From contig NC_064213.1 in the NCBI RefSeq assembly GCF_023101765.2, forward strand, positions 12,524,001-12,588,000: a stretch of DNA of 64,000 bases. Direction: 5' to 3'. The stretch's first letter is position 1, and each line of letters starts with the position of its first letter. The notes beneath the pieces are model-generated. The model did not search any database. It was given only the letters and a program-made list of their open reading frames with translations, and was not told the DNA's origin. The position numbers and the translations under genes were made by a program. The stretch is from Spodoptera frugiperda. Lineage: Eukaryota; Arthropoda; Insecta; Lepidoptera; Noctuidae. Below, one piece after another: positions 40,639 to 52,424 of this stretch.

Positions 40639-41983
40639 ATGGCACCTATCTTAATAAATTGTCTTCGTGTTTTCTATCTCTGTGTGGTAGTAAACACTGT
40701 ACTTTCGATGTCTGTGGCTGAAAATAGTGAATATGTGGATAAAATAAGTGATTTGTATCACAGCGAGATTGTTAAAGTGATCATTAGTGACGTGATGGCT
40801 AGATCCGCGGCTGCAGACGATATTAACGATCACAAGCGGATCAAAAGGGCTGTTATTGGATCGATAAATTGCGCTACGAAAGCTCAGAAGTGGAATATTG
40901 GTGGGGGTTTATGCATCAATGAAACTGATGAAACTGATGATAATTATGTAAGTATTTTTTTTAACATGCTACTAATATTATAAGTATGTATGTTTGCTAC
41001 TATTTCACATCAAAACGGCTGAAGGGATCAGTATAAAATTTGGAATAGAGGTATATTATGGCTCTTAATTATGCAGATCTGAAATAACAAACAGGTTATA
41101 ATAATTCGGGCAAAGCTGCTGGCAGACGTTAGTATGTTGATATGTAAAATCACATTTATTTTGTGTTTTCCGACCAGCATTCTGCTACGTATTGCTAGTC
41201 CATTCCTTCTCTAGGTATATGGCAAGTAGAATGCTTTGAATGAATGAATAATAATAATTCAGTGTCAGCTAAGTTTATTCTTTAACTTTCAGTTCGAAAG
41301 ATAGAAATGAAGTCGATCGCGGTCCGCCATGTCATTTGTTGTGAGAATAATCATGACCAATGACGGGCAAGAATGGGATCGAATTTACTTCGAAAGTTCA
41401 AATTGATAGTTACAGAATAGTTTTGCAGAAAATGTATTTAACGCATAGTGATAAAATCGTCTCATCAGTTGGGATACGTAGCTCTTTGTTCAGCAGTTTG
41501 TACTACAACCCTTAATTCATCTTTTTATTGTGTGGCGTTGCCATAGTCTCCTGTTTGGTAGGCAGCTTGTTAGGCAAGCAACGCCACGTCTTTTATCCCC
41601 GAAGGGGTAGGCAGAGGTGTACATTACGGCATGTAATGCCGCTATATAACAACACACATGTGTATTGTATAACGATAGTTATGTCGATGTATTGCCTGTA
41701 TACCAGATAATGTTGCTCTATGCACACCCATGTCTCATGTAATAGGAGGTGAGCCTATTGCCATATACTGGGCACAATTCCAGACTCCGTGCTACTACTG
41801 AGAAGTTTTCGAAAACCTGAAAAAGCCCAGTAATACTTTGCCCGACCGGGGAATCGAATCCGAGACACCTGGAGACGGCCGTCAATTTTTTTCATTCGTA
41901 CCACTCTAGTAACTACATTCTCATAACAAAATACATGTTTCACACTTTTATTAAAAATATATTTCTTGTCTTTTCAGGTTTGA
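40639..41983 (+). CDS. Small secreted pro-peptide 1 (two-cysteine, furin-processed; SRP/ENF-like)
   Basis: Exon 1 is 40639-40947 (103 codons, donor TAT|GTAAGT). Exon 2 begins at 41978 after TTTTCAG and adds one Val before TGA (41981-41983), giving 104 residues. Residues 1 to about 24 are a hydrophobic signal peptide, followed by an acidic pro-region and HKRIKR (furin-type R-I-K-R) ending at residue 70. The predicted mature peptide is residues 71-104. It starts AVIGSIN, has only two cysteines (C78 and C92, 13 residues apart) and an acidic tail ETDETDDNYV. ATG 40639 is chosen because it begins the signal peptide and lies about 67 bp after a TATA box. It shares the KR-(A/G/N)VI start with the two genes downstream. 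The layout resembles lepidopteran stress-responsive/ENF-type cytokine peptides; a secapin-like or antimicrobial role is the alternative. Function is not known. Confidence 0.75.
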
Positions 41984-42379
41984 TGACGATACTACAAACT
42001 GAAGCAAAACTTATCGATCAAAAAAACGGACAAATTGTAATATTTTTATATATACAGCTTGTACCAAATACCAGATACATCAAGAAGCACTGAAGAATAC
42101 AGTTTGAATAGAATTAATATTACGAAACATTTCTTTTGTAAATCTGACCGCCTAATACAATATCAGTATCAGTACCTATGTTTTGATGTTCGGTTTCTGG
42201 AATTTTATGTATTTAAAAAATTCTTAACTTCGTTCCGTGAAAACATGAGTTTAAAAAGCCCTTCCCGTATCGTTTGTTATGTTTTTTAGAAACCGTGCAC
42301 TTGATAATTATTATGTATACCCCTTTTCTGTTACACCGTTTATAGTCATTTTCAAAACGAACACTTACTAAATATGACG

Positions 42380-42600
42380 ACCCACTCGCACGAAGTGCTT
42401 CGCTTCAAGCTTCTTTGTGCGAACTGCTAGGGAGTGGAACTCCTTGCCGGAGTCTGTGTTTCCTGATGGGTATAACCTGGGTGTCTTCAAGGCCCGAGTG
42501 AATAGGTTGCTTATGGGCAGACGTGCTCCATCGTAGGCCGCATCATCACTTACTATCAGGTGAGATAGCGGCCAAACGTCGACCCAATAAATGTAAAAAA
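42380..42600 (+). pseudogene. Jockey-type LINE 3' end, + strand copy
   Basis: It reads PTRTKCFASSF and WNSLPESVFPDGYNLGVFKA to LLMGRRAPS and a stop, then AATAAATGTAAAAAAAAAA. It is closely similar to the minus copy at 38355-38640. A third short piece lies at 45620-45715 on the minus strand. Confidence 0.75.
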
Positions 42601-42891
42601 AAAATATGTATGTTATATTATGCAGGGTTAATTTTGAAACACAAACAACCTCTTATCGTACGCATCACATGCATCGTAAGCAACGGATTTTAGTTTGCCT
42701 TGTATAGAAACTCATACAACTGCGTATAATTACGTATAAGTAATTATTGTATTAAGTAAAGCTTGTAACATGTAAGTATTGTTTTAATTTATCTATTAAA
42801 TTATTATACAAATGCAAAACTACTTTTGTTTGTTTTTATTTTAATCCATTTTATGAATCACTGACGTTTACTCGCGATTTCAGGGAAGAAC

Positions 42892-43105
42892 AGGGTGTAA
42901 ACGGAACGCTACCCTACAGATTTTATGTGTTTACAATTTAAATCGTTTTTCTTTTTATGTTATTTATGCAACATCAGCCTTAAGCAGTTGCTTTACAACT
43001 GTTATTACATACAACTAACATTGATTTCATATATTTTTGAAAATAAAACGCATTTTTATGTCACCTGTTTGCTACGTTTCGGAGCGTTCCTTTAACACCG
43101 GTAAG
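42892..43105. mobile_element. Diverged copy of the 1081-1308 MITE
   Basis: It starts CAGGGTGTAAACGGAACGCT and ends GGAGCGTTCCTTTAACACC, which are recognisable but decayed inverted ends. The interior shares the same ATTTTTTTTATGTCACCTGTTTG-like order as the better copy. It lies between pro-peptide genes 1 and 2. Confidence 0.7.
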
Positions 43106-43879
43106 ACATTTGTACCCTTAGTACGAGTATTTTTTTACGGTAAATGAAATCGAAACGAGAACCGGTTCGGCGCTCTGATTGGTTGGTTCATTCGCACCGG
43201 CCAATCCGAGCACCGATCGCGCTCTCGATTCGTTTTCGTTCAACATAAAGCAAACTCGAACTAAGGCTACAGAAGAAAAACTTGAGTTTTTCGGTTTATC
43301 AAGTTTTCTAAGTTCATTCTCTTATTTGTAGGACGACATTACCTGACACTATCGTTCTTGTATTCTTGTACTGGCTTTCACAAAAATCTGTTGAGTAGTT
43401 TATAGTATTTTTTTTATGGAGTAGGTGGCAAACGAGTAAACGAGTCACCTGATGGTAAGCAATCAGCCCGCCCATGGACACCCGCAACACCAGAGGAGTC
43501 ACATGTATAGACAGGTTTTAACAAAAAATGATACCTGTCCCCACGGGATTTCTCAAAAAAAATATCTTATGTTCTTTCTCAAGCCTTAGTCTCAGACTAT
43601 CGTTTCACTTAATTTCCCTCAAATATTACATTATGTTCTATGGTTTACTAGATAGAGTCCCGGAATTTTAAGGCATAGTTCCTGGTCCTATGGGGTTTCC
43701 AAGATAAAAACTATCCTACACTATTTCTTTATTGCCCTCTACTTCGTCCGCGTGGAATAATGACTTCTGATAACAATTGGGATCTTGACTTTTTTTAATT
43801 TCTATTTATATTAGTTCTATACGCACTCTTAGTACATGCCCTTGTCATACATGGGATTTTGACTTATTGCCTTCTTTAA

Positions 43880-44940
43880 GATCTGTGTCAAACGGGTCTA
43901 CCTTTATTAGTAGAATTTTTTGGGTCATAATTTTATTTTGCATAACAACGCATGGCAGAATCTTCATTTCGCAGAAAATCATTTGGTATACCGTCATTTG
44001 TAATACATTAAAACCGCATAATTTTATAAGACAGAATCATCTTTAGGCATAAATTGATACGCATAATAATTGAAAGGTAGAACCATCATATTGCAGAATG
44101 TTCACTTTCAGAATCGTCTTTTGGAATAAATTTCATAACCATAATAATTAAAAAGTAGAGCCATTATATCTCAGAATGTTCACAGTTATAATCGTCTTTT
44201 GGCATACTTTTTATATCCATAATAATTGAAAGACTCATCTATCACGCAAGCATGAAGCAAGCATGCAGCATGCAGCATGCAGCATGCAGCATGCAGCATG
44301 CAAGCAAGCATGCAGCATGCAAGCAAACATGATTGCAGTGCAAGCAAGCAAACAGCATGCAAGCAAGCATGTATTCTGTACGGCTCCGGCGCTGCGGGGC
44401 TTCGGCGGCCCCACGGGCTAATCGTCGCAGACGGCTTTCGCTCACCACCGCAGCTTCGGCTTGTTGGCCGGCCAGCCTCAGCCGCGGCGGCTCGCTCATA
44501 GCCGCCTGCTCCTCAGCCCGCGGGCCGCCTCGCCCCTCCGCGCCTACGCGATTTTAAATTGCACTCTAGGGGTAGGGCAAACAAGACTGCGTGCAGTCGG
44601 TTTTGCAGCGATTCGGTTCTGTCACTTCACTAACTTTTATTCTACCATCTTCTTAATATGCCAAGTGAAATTATGCCAAACAATCGTCGCTCTAAATAAA
44701 CGTTATGTGAAACGAAATTATGCAAAATTAAGCTTTGCCAAACGTAATTATGCCAAATAAAATTCTACCATCTTAAAAGTATGCCTTTGTACATTCGGAC
44801 ATATAAACATTCGGCAAAACAAAAATTATATTAAATGATTTTTATGCCATATGTATATTCGTTTAAAGAAGATGCTGCCAAGTGTGTTATGCCAAACAAA
44901 TTTCGGAGCATTAAAATTCTGCCAGATAGAGGGAACCCGT
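43880..44940. repeat. Degenerate TTATGCCA/TTCTGCA phrase array with a GC-rich core
   Basis: Short phrases (GCAGAATCTTCA, CATAATAATTGAAAG, AATTATGCCAAA) repeat irregularly on both sides of the GCATGCA tandem repeat and the GC-rich block at 44373-44560. The two outer ends (GTGTCAAACGGGTCTACC and GGGAACCCGTGTCAAAC) are loosely inverted. It is probably a decayed transposon of Helitron or foldback type. It has no gene. Confidence 0.5.
44248..44372 (+). repeat. GCATGCA-type tandem repeat
   Basis: Perfect 7-bp AGCATGC units pass into AAGCAAGC variants. A GC-rich block follows immediately at 44373-44560. The Cys- or Ala-rich open frames over it are artefacts. Confidence 0.9.
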
Positions 44941-44960
44941 GTCAAACATCAGAATTGATT

Positions 44961-45394
44961 CAGTAGAAGCTCTTTATTCGCGGACTATGCGTTCCGTAAA
45001 TATGCCGAAATAAAGAAACCGTGATTATGGAATGGTAATTTGTATGGGGTTATAGGGGATACGTTCCTAGATGACGAAATAAAGAAGCAAATTGTAGATA
45101 AAAAACAAAGTTTAATTGAATTTTCTGATGGATTATTGACTCAGATTGATTAATTATATATTATCATCAGGTTTAGGCAATGGTTTACGGATTTTTCTCA
45201 AAAAAGCTTCTTCAATTCAGACTGATATTCAACGATGATAATGCGTGGACAAAGGATAGCGAATGTTTTTTTTTATACCGATTTTTCGATTCGATCCGCG
45301 AATAAAGGAATTTTAGTTCGCGAATGTAGTAATTGGATTGCATTTTTTCAATCCGCGAATAATGAAAACGCGAATGAAGGAAGCGCTTTTACTG
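44961..45394. mobile_element. Pogo/Tigger-like MITE
   Basis: CAGTAGAAGCTCTTTATTCG at the left and AAGCGCTTTTACTG at the right are imperfect inverted ends. TTCGCG-type motifs (CGCGAATAA) are inside. It has no transposase. Confidence 0.55.
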
Positions 45395-46516
45395 TACTTA
45401 AGTTTTCTTTATCGTGAGATCAAAACAGACATAGCTACTACATGTCATACAAAGTGTTCTTTTTTGTTTAATGAATTTTCCGATGAATTATAGTTTATTA
45501 ATTTATTAATATAAAATATTGATTTAATTTCAATCATTTCGTCTACACACACCAAACTGTTGACCCCAATTTATTATCTTGGTTTCGGACCCAAACTATT
45601 TCTACGTTTTTTTTTTTTTATGTTAAATGGGCCGACGTTTGGCCGCTATCTCGCCTGATGGTAAGTGATGATGCGGCCTAGGATGGAGCACGTCTGCCCA
45701 TAAATATCAAATATCTAAGTTGGTTTAGGTGTGAAGACTTGATCCGGAGCTGCGGACTATCTTGCGGGTTTACCGAGGCTCCGGTTTGAAAAGCAGGAGT
45801 AGGACATGCCTGGTACAGCAGCGGATATCCCGGATACACTCCATGTAGGGTCTCATGTAACTGTAAGTAAATAAATCTCACGAATTTGTTCTGAATTCGT
45901 TTACACATAGTGGCACACTTGATTTCGTTTGGGTTACTTACAATCGATTAAACCAAACAATCATTAGAACCAATTAGGTACATGTGAGAGACGCATATCT
46001 CCCTAGGGATGTGCCGTAAGAGCATTGCACCGTGGGCGCTCCGGAACAGGTTTATTGAGAGGAATCGCTGCCCCTTTCAGGTGTAGAGTGAGGCCACCGG
46101 GGTGATTTAGTGAGCTGAAAATTTATATTTTCTTAATGTTGAAATGAGTTTAGGGAAAAATATAATAAACAAAACATTACATGATTATTTGAAATAATTA
46201 TAAGAATAATTATTATAATTTGTGAACTCATCATACTTCCTTACTGGTTGGTGTTTCCTTGTAAATTCGTTCGTTAATCCGGTGTGTCACGAGCCTTTTT
46301 GAATACAATACATAATAATGATTCGTAATACTTGTATTAATATAGACTATACGAATCATTAGAAGCTATGTAATTGGTGTTGTTTTATTTTTGATACTAC
46401 GGTACTCATTTAAAGCTATGTAAATGGTCTTATTTTTTTATGACGATGGGAAACCTTCAATATACGCCTAACTCTTCGGGGATAAAAGGTTTGGGCAGAG
46501 AGAGCCGCGTCTACAG

Positions 46517-49288
46517 TAGTTACACTGCACAACTAAATAACACACACATTTAATAACAAAATTAAAGAGAATTAAATGTATGCTGCGAGTATCGGTAGCG
46601 ATAAAAAAAGATTTTTCTAATGTCCATCCCTAAAGAGAGACGTCATACAGGCAACTGTCATCCGCACCATGCTACAGCGCACTAGGTATAGGCAAAAGGA
46701 AAGAGGACCTAATAAAATAAATCATGTACTTATTATTCGTGTGGCCAAATCATTACCTCCTTAATTAACCTAAGTATACCATATACGTAGCAGCAATATG
46801 ATATATAAGCGTCAAAATACTGTCAAGCTATATAGTTGCACACAGCGAACTGAACTTAGCACACGTTAAGATGTCGTCGACCGTTGTCGTAGCGTTTCTT
46901 CTGATCGCTCTAATTTACAGTATTTTAGCTATTCCTATAAAAAAAGAAGAAATAGATACGAAAAATAATGTAGTTTCGTTTAATTCAGTGTTGAGTTCTA
47001 AAAGTGGTTTACAGAAAAGTGAAATTGTTTTACCTATTCAAAGTGACAACGGGGGCTCAAAAATGTTAAGAAGAATTAAGAGAGGTGTTATTCAAAACAT
47101 TTATCTTTGTCCTTCCGACTTAATTTATTATCAAAAGCAGTGCTTCACTCCGAAACAGTAAGTGTTTCTTTTATTTTTTGTTTTGTTTCGCACACAGTTA
47201 AAGATAAAACGTATACATACTCATAATTATACATTGTATATATATTACTATGAATGTCTGTATTGTTATATCTATCTTTTATAATCTATTCTAATATTAT
47301 AAAGCTGAAGAGTTTGTTTGTTTGTTTGTTTGAACGCGCTAATCTCCGAAACTACTGGTGCGGTTTGAATTATTGTTTTTGTGTTGGGTAGTGAATTTAT
47401 CGAGGAAGGCTATAGGTTATAAAATATCACGCTATGATTAATAGGAGCCAAGCAGAGCGGGTGAATACGCGCGGAAGTATCTAGTGTAAAAATAAGTCGG
47501 GTTTTCTTTCCTGATACTATAACTCCAGAACGCACGAACCGTTTTCCATGGTTTTGCATTCGTTGGGAAGGTCTCCGGCTCCGCGGGGTTTATAGCAAAA
47601 AAAAAATCAGGATTTTTTTAAGAAAACAGGGAATATCATTGGTGTTGAAACCGAATTCGCCGGGTTTGCTAGTTTTATATATTTACAACCTTGGGGACAT
47701 GTATTTGGGTGAATGATACCTGCGCTTATTGTTATTTTTATTTGTTTTTTATTAGCTGTATGCTGTGTCCTCTGTGAATTAAAAATATATTCATCTTTGA
47801 AAAATATTGAAACTCTCAGAATGTTCTTGATTTAAACTCAGAATGATCAAAAAATATATATTTTTGATCAGCATAATTTTAAAAACAGTCCCTACGATCA
47901 AAATGAAATACTCTCGAATGCGGTGTTGCGACTTTCGGAATCACAATTCAATCCATGATATTACTATTTGATAGTTTAATGTATGAAATCACTACATAGT
48001 ATATAAAAAACAAAGTCAATTTCTCTGTACCTTTGTCCCTTTGTATGCTTAAATCTTTAAAAATAGGCAACGGATTTTGGTGCGGTTTGTTTAATAGATA
48101 GAGTGATTCAATAGGAAAGATTTTATGTATAATACATGCATAATATATCATCGTTGCACCCATGCAAAGCTGGGGCGGGTCGTTTGTAAATAATATTATT
48201 AGTAGCAAGTATAAATATGGTGGGTGACAAAATATATGATTGTTTCATTATTAATTTATAGTATTCAAAGCGACAGCTAGCATTCACTTTTATGTTCAGC
48301 CCGTAATAGTCCCACTGATGGACAAAGATCTCTTCACAATCCAAATAGGAATGAGCATTGTATAAATAGAGAGAGACATTTAAAGATGCTTTTCTACCAA
48401 AGATGTGCTGTGTAATTATTCTGCGAAAATGTAATAGCTAAGCTGTGAAACTATATGACCGTTTCCACTGAAAGCTATGTAGCTGTGTGAGTAAGATGTG
48501 CCGCCGCAAAGAAGCTGCACAAGGAAGATGCACAGCTCTAGTATGCGATGTATCGATAGTATGGATACCATTCATAGCACGCATTCAAAGCTCACATCTA
48601 TAGCATGCATCCATCGCACGCATCTTTTCGTATAAAAAATATGTTTTAGTTGAGTCCGTTTCCACCAGTGCTAAGCTATGTGTACCAATGAATATGATTG
48701 GTGGAAGCCAAACGCATTCACGGCAACGTAGTACAGCACATATTTGGTGGAAAAGCACACTAATGCCCTAAGCTTAGATAGATAACACTTAAATTAAAGT
48801 CAATTGAAGAGACTTATTCAATTCCTGGGTAGATTTTTAGTAGTAAGATAAAAAGTGTATGTTTTATTTAATTTTAGTTTAAGATTTTACGCGTTCACGC
48901 GACAACAGTCCTCTGTGTGTGTACTTAATTACAAAGTACGCAGTACTTAGGTACACTCATGATTTACTATATAAGTATTAAAATTCCATTGAATTACATA
49001 ATGTATACCTACCTATTTGATTAAAATAATTTTGGTATTGAACAGTTATTTGTTTTCCTTAACACAATAACAGTTTAAATAAGTTGATATGTCATTAATT
49101 ACTTAAATTATACCTTATGCGCTGTAACAAGGTGCGGCTGACAGATGCCAGTATGACGTTGACGTCTCTCTTTAGGGATGGACATTAGAAAAATCTTTTT
49201 TTATCGCTATCGATACTCGCAGCATACATTTAATTCTCTTTAATTTTTTTATTAAATGTGTGTGTTATTTAGTTGTGCAGTGTAACTA
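46517..49288. repeat. Inverted repeat pair flanking exon 1 of pro-peptide 2
   Basis: 46517-46690 and 49111-49288 are about 93 percent identical by eye in opposite orientation (TAGTTACACTGCACAACTAA ... TCCCTAAAGAGAGACGTCA). A third short piece in the first orientation is at 49868-49903. The first copy ends 110 bp before the TATA box. Confidence 0.8.
46802..46808 (+). promoter_or_regulatory. TATA box of pro-peptide 2 gene
   Basis: TATATAA lies 63 bp before the ATG of the gene. The predicted transcription start is about 46833, giving a leader of roughly 35-40 bases, similar to pro-peptide 1. Confidence 0.65.
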
Positions 49289-50486
49289 CGTGAATATACT
49301 TGTCAAAATAAATATTTTATGACCGAGCCCTGAGGTGTTTCAGAGTTTCAGTTTTACAGAACCGTGAAGAATATAAGTGTAGGTATATTAGTTTGTATAT
49401 GTTACTAAAACAACCACGATCTTTCAGATTAAGTACCACCACGCATTATCAAAGGCGCCGGAAAATGTCTACTACATATTTGTGCTCAGATAAAGTCACT
49501 GTGGTTCGGGCAGAGAAAGCCGAGTCTACAGTAGATTTACCCACACAATTAAAGGTTTTTTAAGAGTGATAATTGAACGACACACGATTTTCGTTTTTTA
49601 TTCTAAAAAAACATCGACTACCTATCGATCGTAGCAGTACATCCCATCACTAAACACGACTATGGCTTTACGTTATACGCATAACACTTTACTTTATTTT
49701 TCATTTCATTAGATTTTATTTAAAGACTAAAACATTCCAGTTGGATTTAATTTAATTAACTAGACTTCCGAATGATTTAACATAATACGAATGTGATAAA
49801 TTTAAAATACTAAGGCATAATTTTTAAATCGCAGCAACTTTCAAGAGTGATACGAAACGTTACTGAATCTGTCAGCCGCACCATGTTACGGCGCATAAGG
49901 TATAGTTTGTTTGTCTAAACGGGCTAATCTCCGGAACTACTGAACACTAGTTACATCCGTGCGGTTCCACCCACTCTGCTCGGCGCCTATTAATCGGAGC
50001 GTTATGTTTTATAACCTATAACATTTGTCGATAGATGGATAATCCAACACAAAAACAATTATTCTAATCAAACCAATAGGTGTTTTTATAGAGTAAGCCG
50101 GTAAACGAGCAGACGGTTCACCTGATGGTAACCAATCGCCGCCGCCCATGGACACTTGAAACACCAGAGGCGTTACGAGTGCATTGGCGGCCTTTTGTTA
50201 ACCGGTAACCTCACTCACACGACGAAACACAACGCAAGCGTTGTTTCACGTCGGTTTTGTGTGAGGCCGTGGTATCACTCCGGTCGAGCTGGTCCATTTG
50301 TGGTCCCATTCGAGGTCCTGAGAGTAGTGCGTTCAAATAAATAAACAAACTAGATTTATACATATATATATAAAAAATATAAATTTATATTTTAGTTACA
50401 CGTATCCTACGTAAAATAACAAGTAATATTTTATTTACAGATACGAATTTGTCAAGAAGTTTGCTGACTCCGCCGAAGTTATTTAA
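46871..50486 (+). CDS. Small secreted pro-peptide 2 (C-X10-C, furin-processed; SRP/ENF-like)
   Basis: Exon 1 is 46871-47157 (donor AACA|GTAAGT). Exon 2 is 50441-50486 (acceptor TTTACAG, stop TAA 50484-50486). The joined protein has 110 residues. The signal peptide is residues 1-20 (VVVAFLLIALIYSILA), the pro-region follows, and a furin-type RRIKR ends at residue 71. The mature peptide, residues 72-110, starts GVIQNIYL, has two cysteines C80 and C91 (C-X10-C), and ends in a 19-residue tail with Lys and acidic residues. The phase-2 intron falls five codons after the second Cys and is followed by Tyr, exactly as in pro-peptide 3. A TATA box lies 63 bp upstream of the start of the ATG. The 3.3-kb intron contains Helitron-type ends and MITEs. 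The function is unknown; a cytokine-like or defence peptide is the best guess. Confidence 0.75.
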
Positions 50487-50699
50487 TATCGACTCGACAC
50501 GACATCAACGCTTCGAGGATACGTCCGACGATACGACCTGCCAATAAGGAACAACGATACATTCGAAAACAAACAATCTATATTATATGACTACCAAAAT
50601 ATAAATTATTATACTTAAATTGTTACATAAATGTAGATTTCCGAGTAATTCAAAGTATTATTGAATATTTTCGACTTTTCGAAAATAATTTCAGTAATA

Positions 50700-51475
50700 C
50701 ACGGGGGGAATTATGCCAGGCAAATGGCATAGCCTTCATTACTATGTGACGAATATCCTTGCCGAATTGCCGCCATGAGATTTAGAGGCGTGCTTGCTTA
50801 CGTCTTCAGCTTGGTGCGTGGTGAGACGAGCTCCGGCGCGATCTCATGGCGGAACGGCAGCAACGACTGTCGAAAACGAGGGCTGGGCTCGCTGTCATTG
50901 CAGCGGTAAGTCCCATTTCTGTGTAAACCTCTATGTACCTTGACCACAGAAGAGTTGTAATGTTGTAGGTTGTCTACAAATGCTACATCAATACAAGTAT
51001 ACAGCTCTACACTATTCCACTTAACAACAATACAGCTCTTCTGTAATCAAGGAACATGTAGCTGTTCACACAGAATTTAATACGTGATTAATTTAATTTA
51101 AAGATTTTTTTTTATTTTGTTGTTTTATGCTTTTGTAGACGAGTAATCTTGTAGTTTTATTTAAGTCATATGAGTGATCTCCATACTGTATAATTGTTTA
51201 CATAATATATGTCTAGGTATGTATGTCCCATATTTATTTGTCCAGTGTTTCTTGTGTATTCTATATATTGTAATATTTACTGTATGTTTTATATGTTATG
51301 TATGGATATAATAATTAATTAATTATTGTTAAAAGATTTTAACTAAATCTCAAACTTTTACACCTACTGTTGTCTCTCTGCATCAAGGTTGACTATTAGA
51401 GAATGCCCAATTGGCATTAAGTCCACCATTGTATGAATGTACATAAAGTGTAAAATAAATAAATAAAGAGTGTTC
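50700..51475 (+). mobile_element. Probable LINE 3' end (CR1-like tail)
   Basis: The block ends CCCAATTGGCATTAAGTCCA, then GTAAAATAAATAAATAAAG, the AATAAATAAATAAA tail typical of lepidopteran CR1/Zenon-like LINEs. No reverse-transcriptase sequence is readable upstream. It lies downstream of pro-peptide 2. Confidence 0.5.
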
Positions 51476-52104
51476 AAATTAGCTTACCTAAAGAGAAAAA
51501 TGCGCTTTTTGGCTTAACTACTAAGCGTATTTTTTTCTCACTTTTCGGATGTTGTCAGCCAAGATAACAACAAATATGAGTAGATTTTCTCCATAAGTTG
51601 TATAATTTTAATTTTATGTTGTATATATTTTAGTTATCTTATTTATTAAAATAATATATTATGTCAATGTATTTAAGTTCTTAAATTTTTATTCAATTTT
51701 AGTCTCTGAAGTGGTTTTAGAAAGCATTAAATGATATTGTGATCTCTGTGTTAAAAATATTTTTACCATAATTGTATTTATTATAGTTTTACGAGTTGCT
51801 TAACTGTTTGACGAGCAACTCGACTAGTTTCAAGCCATGCTAGAGGCTCAGTATATTGTTACCGTTACTTCAGATTTTTTTTTTCTATAATTTTAATTAT
51901 TTACTTTTCTTTGTTATGTTACATCGTGTTATACATGTTCTGTTATGTGATTTTTTTAAACTAGATAATATGTTACTTGTCGTTTGCCTACCTCTACCTT
52001 ATATATTTTTTTTGTTATAAAAATTTTTGGTTATTTATTTCATATCTTTTATTTACCCTTTTTTAAATCTGTCATATGTCACATTGTGTCCGGTATAACC
52101 ACGG

Positions 52105-52332
52105 ATTAAGGGGAGAAAATCATCCAATGACTTCTCCCGCCTTGGGCGAGGCGAGAAGGAGTGTCAGACTCTTACTGACAAAATACCACCCCGTTCCTAC
52201 TCCTGCTTTTCGAGCCGGAACACCAGTTATCCGCTAGGTAGTCCGCAGCTCCGGGTCAGGCATCAGCCACATGGGCAATAGGCGCCATCTGTGGTGATCT
52301 GCTGATTCTTTGAGACGCGCGCGGAATGCGAC
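52105..52332 (-). mobile_element. R1-like LINE 3' UTR copy, nearly complete
   Basis: GAAAATCATCCAATGACTTC, CACCCCGTTCCTACTCCTGC, CGCTAGGTAGTCCGCAGCTC, GGTCAGGCATCAGCC and GCGCGCGGAATGCGACCGGA. It is a longer copy that reaches into the GC-rich part seen after the reverse-transcriptase remnant at 19260. Confidence 0.75.
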
Positions 52333-52424
52333 CGGACGATAATAAACTGGTCATCATAAATTAATAATTTAATACAATATGTATATTAAATGTGGAAGAG
52401 TCATGCTTCGGCACGAATAGGCCG

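Noticed and set aside
44242..44760. Ala/Arg/Cys-rich open frames on both strands
   Set aside because: They arise from the GCATGCA satellite and the GC-rich block, which is free of stops by composition.
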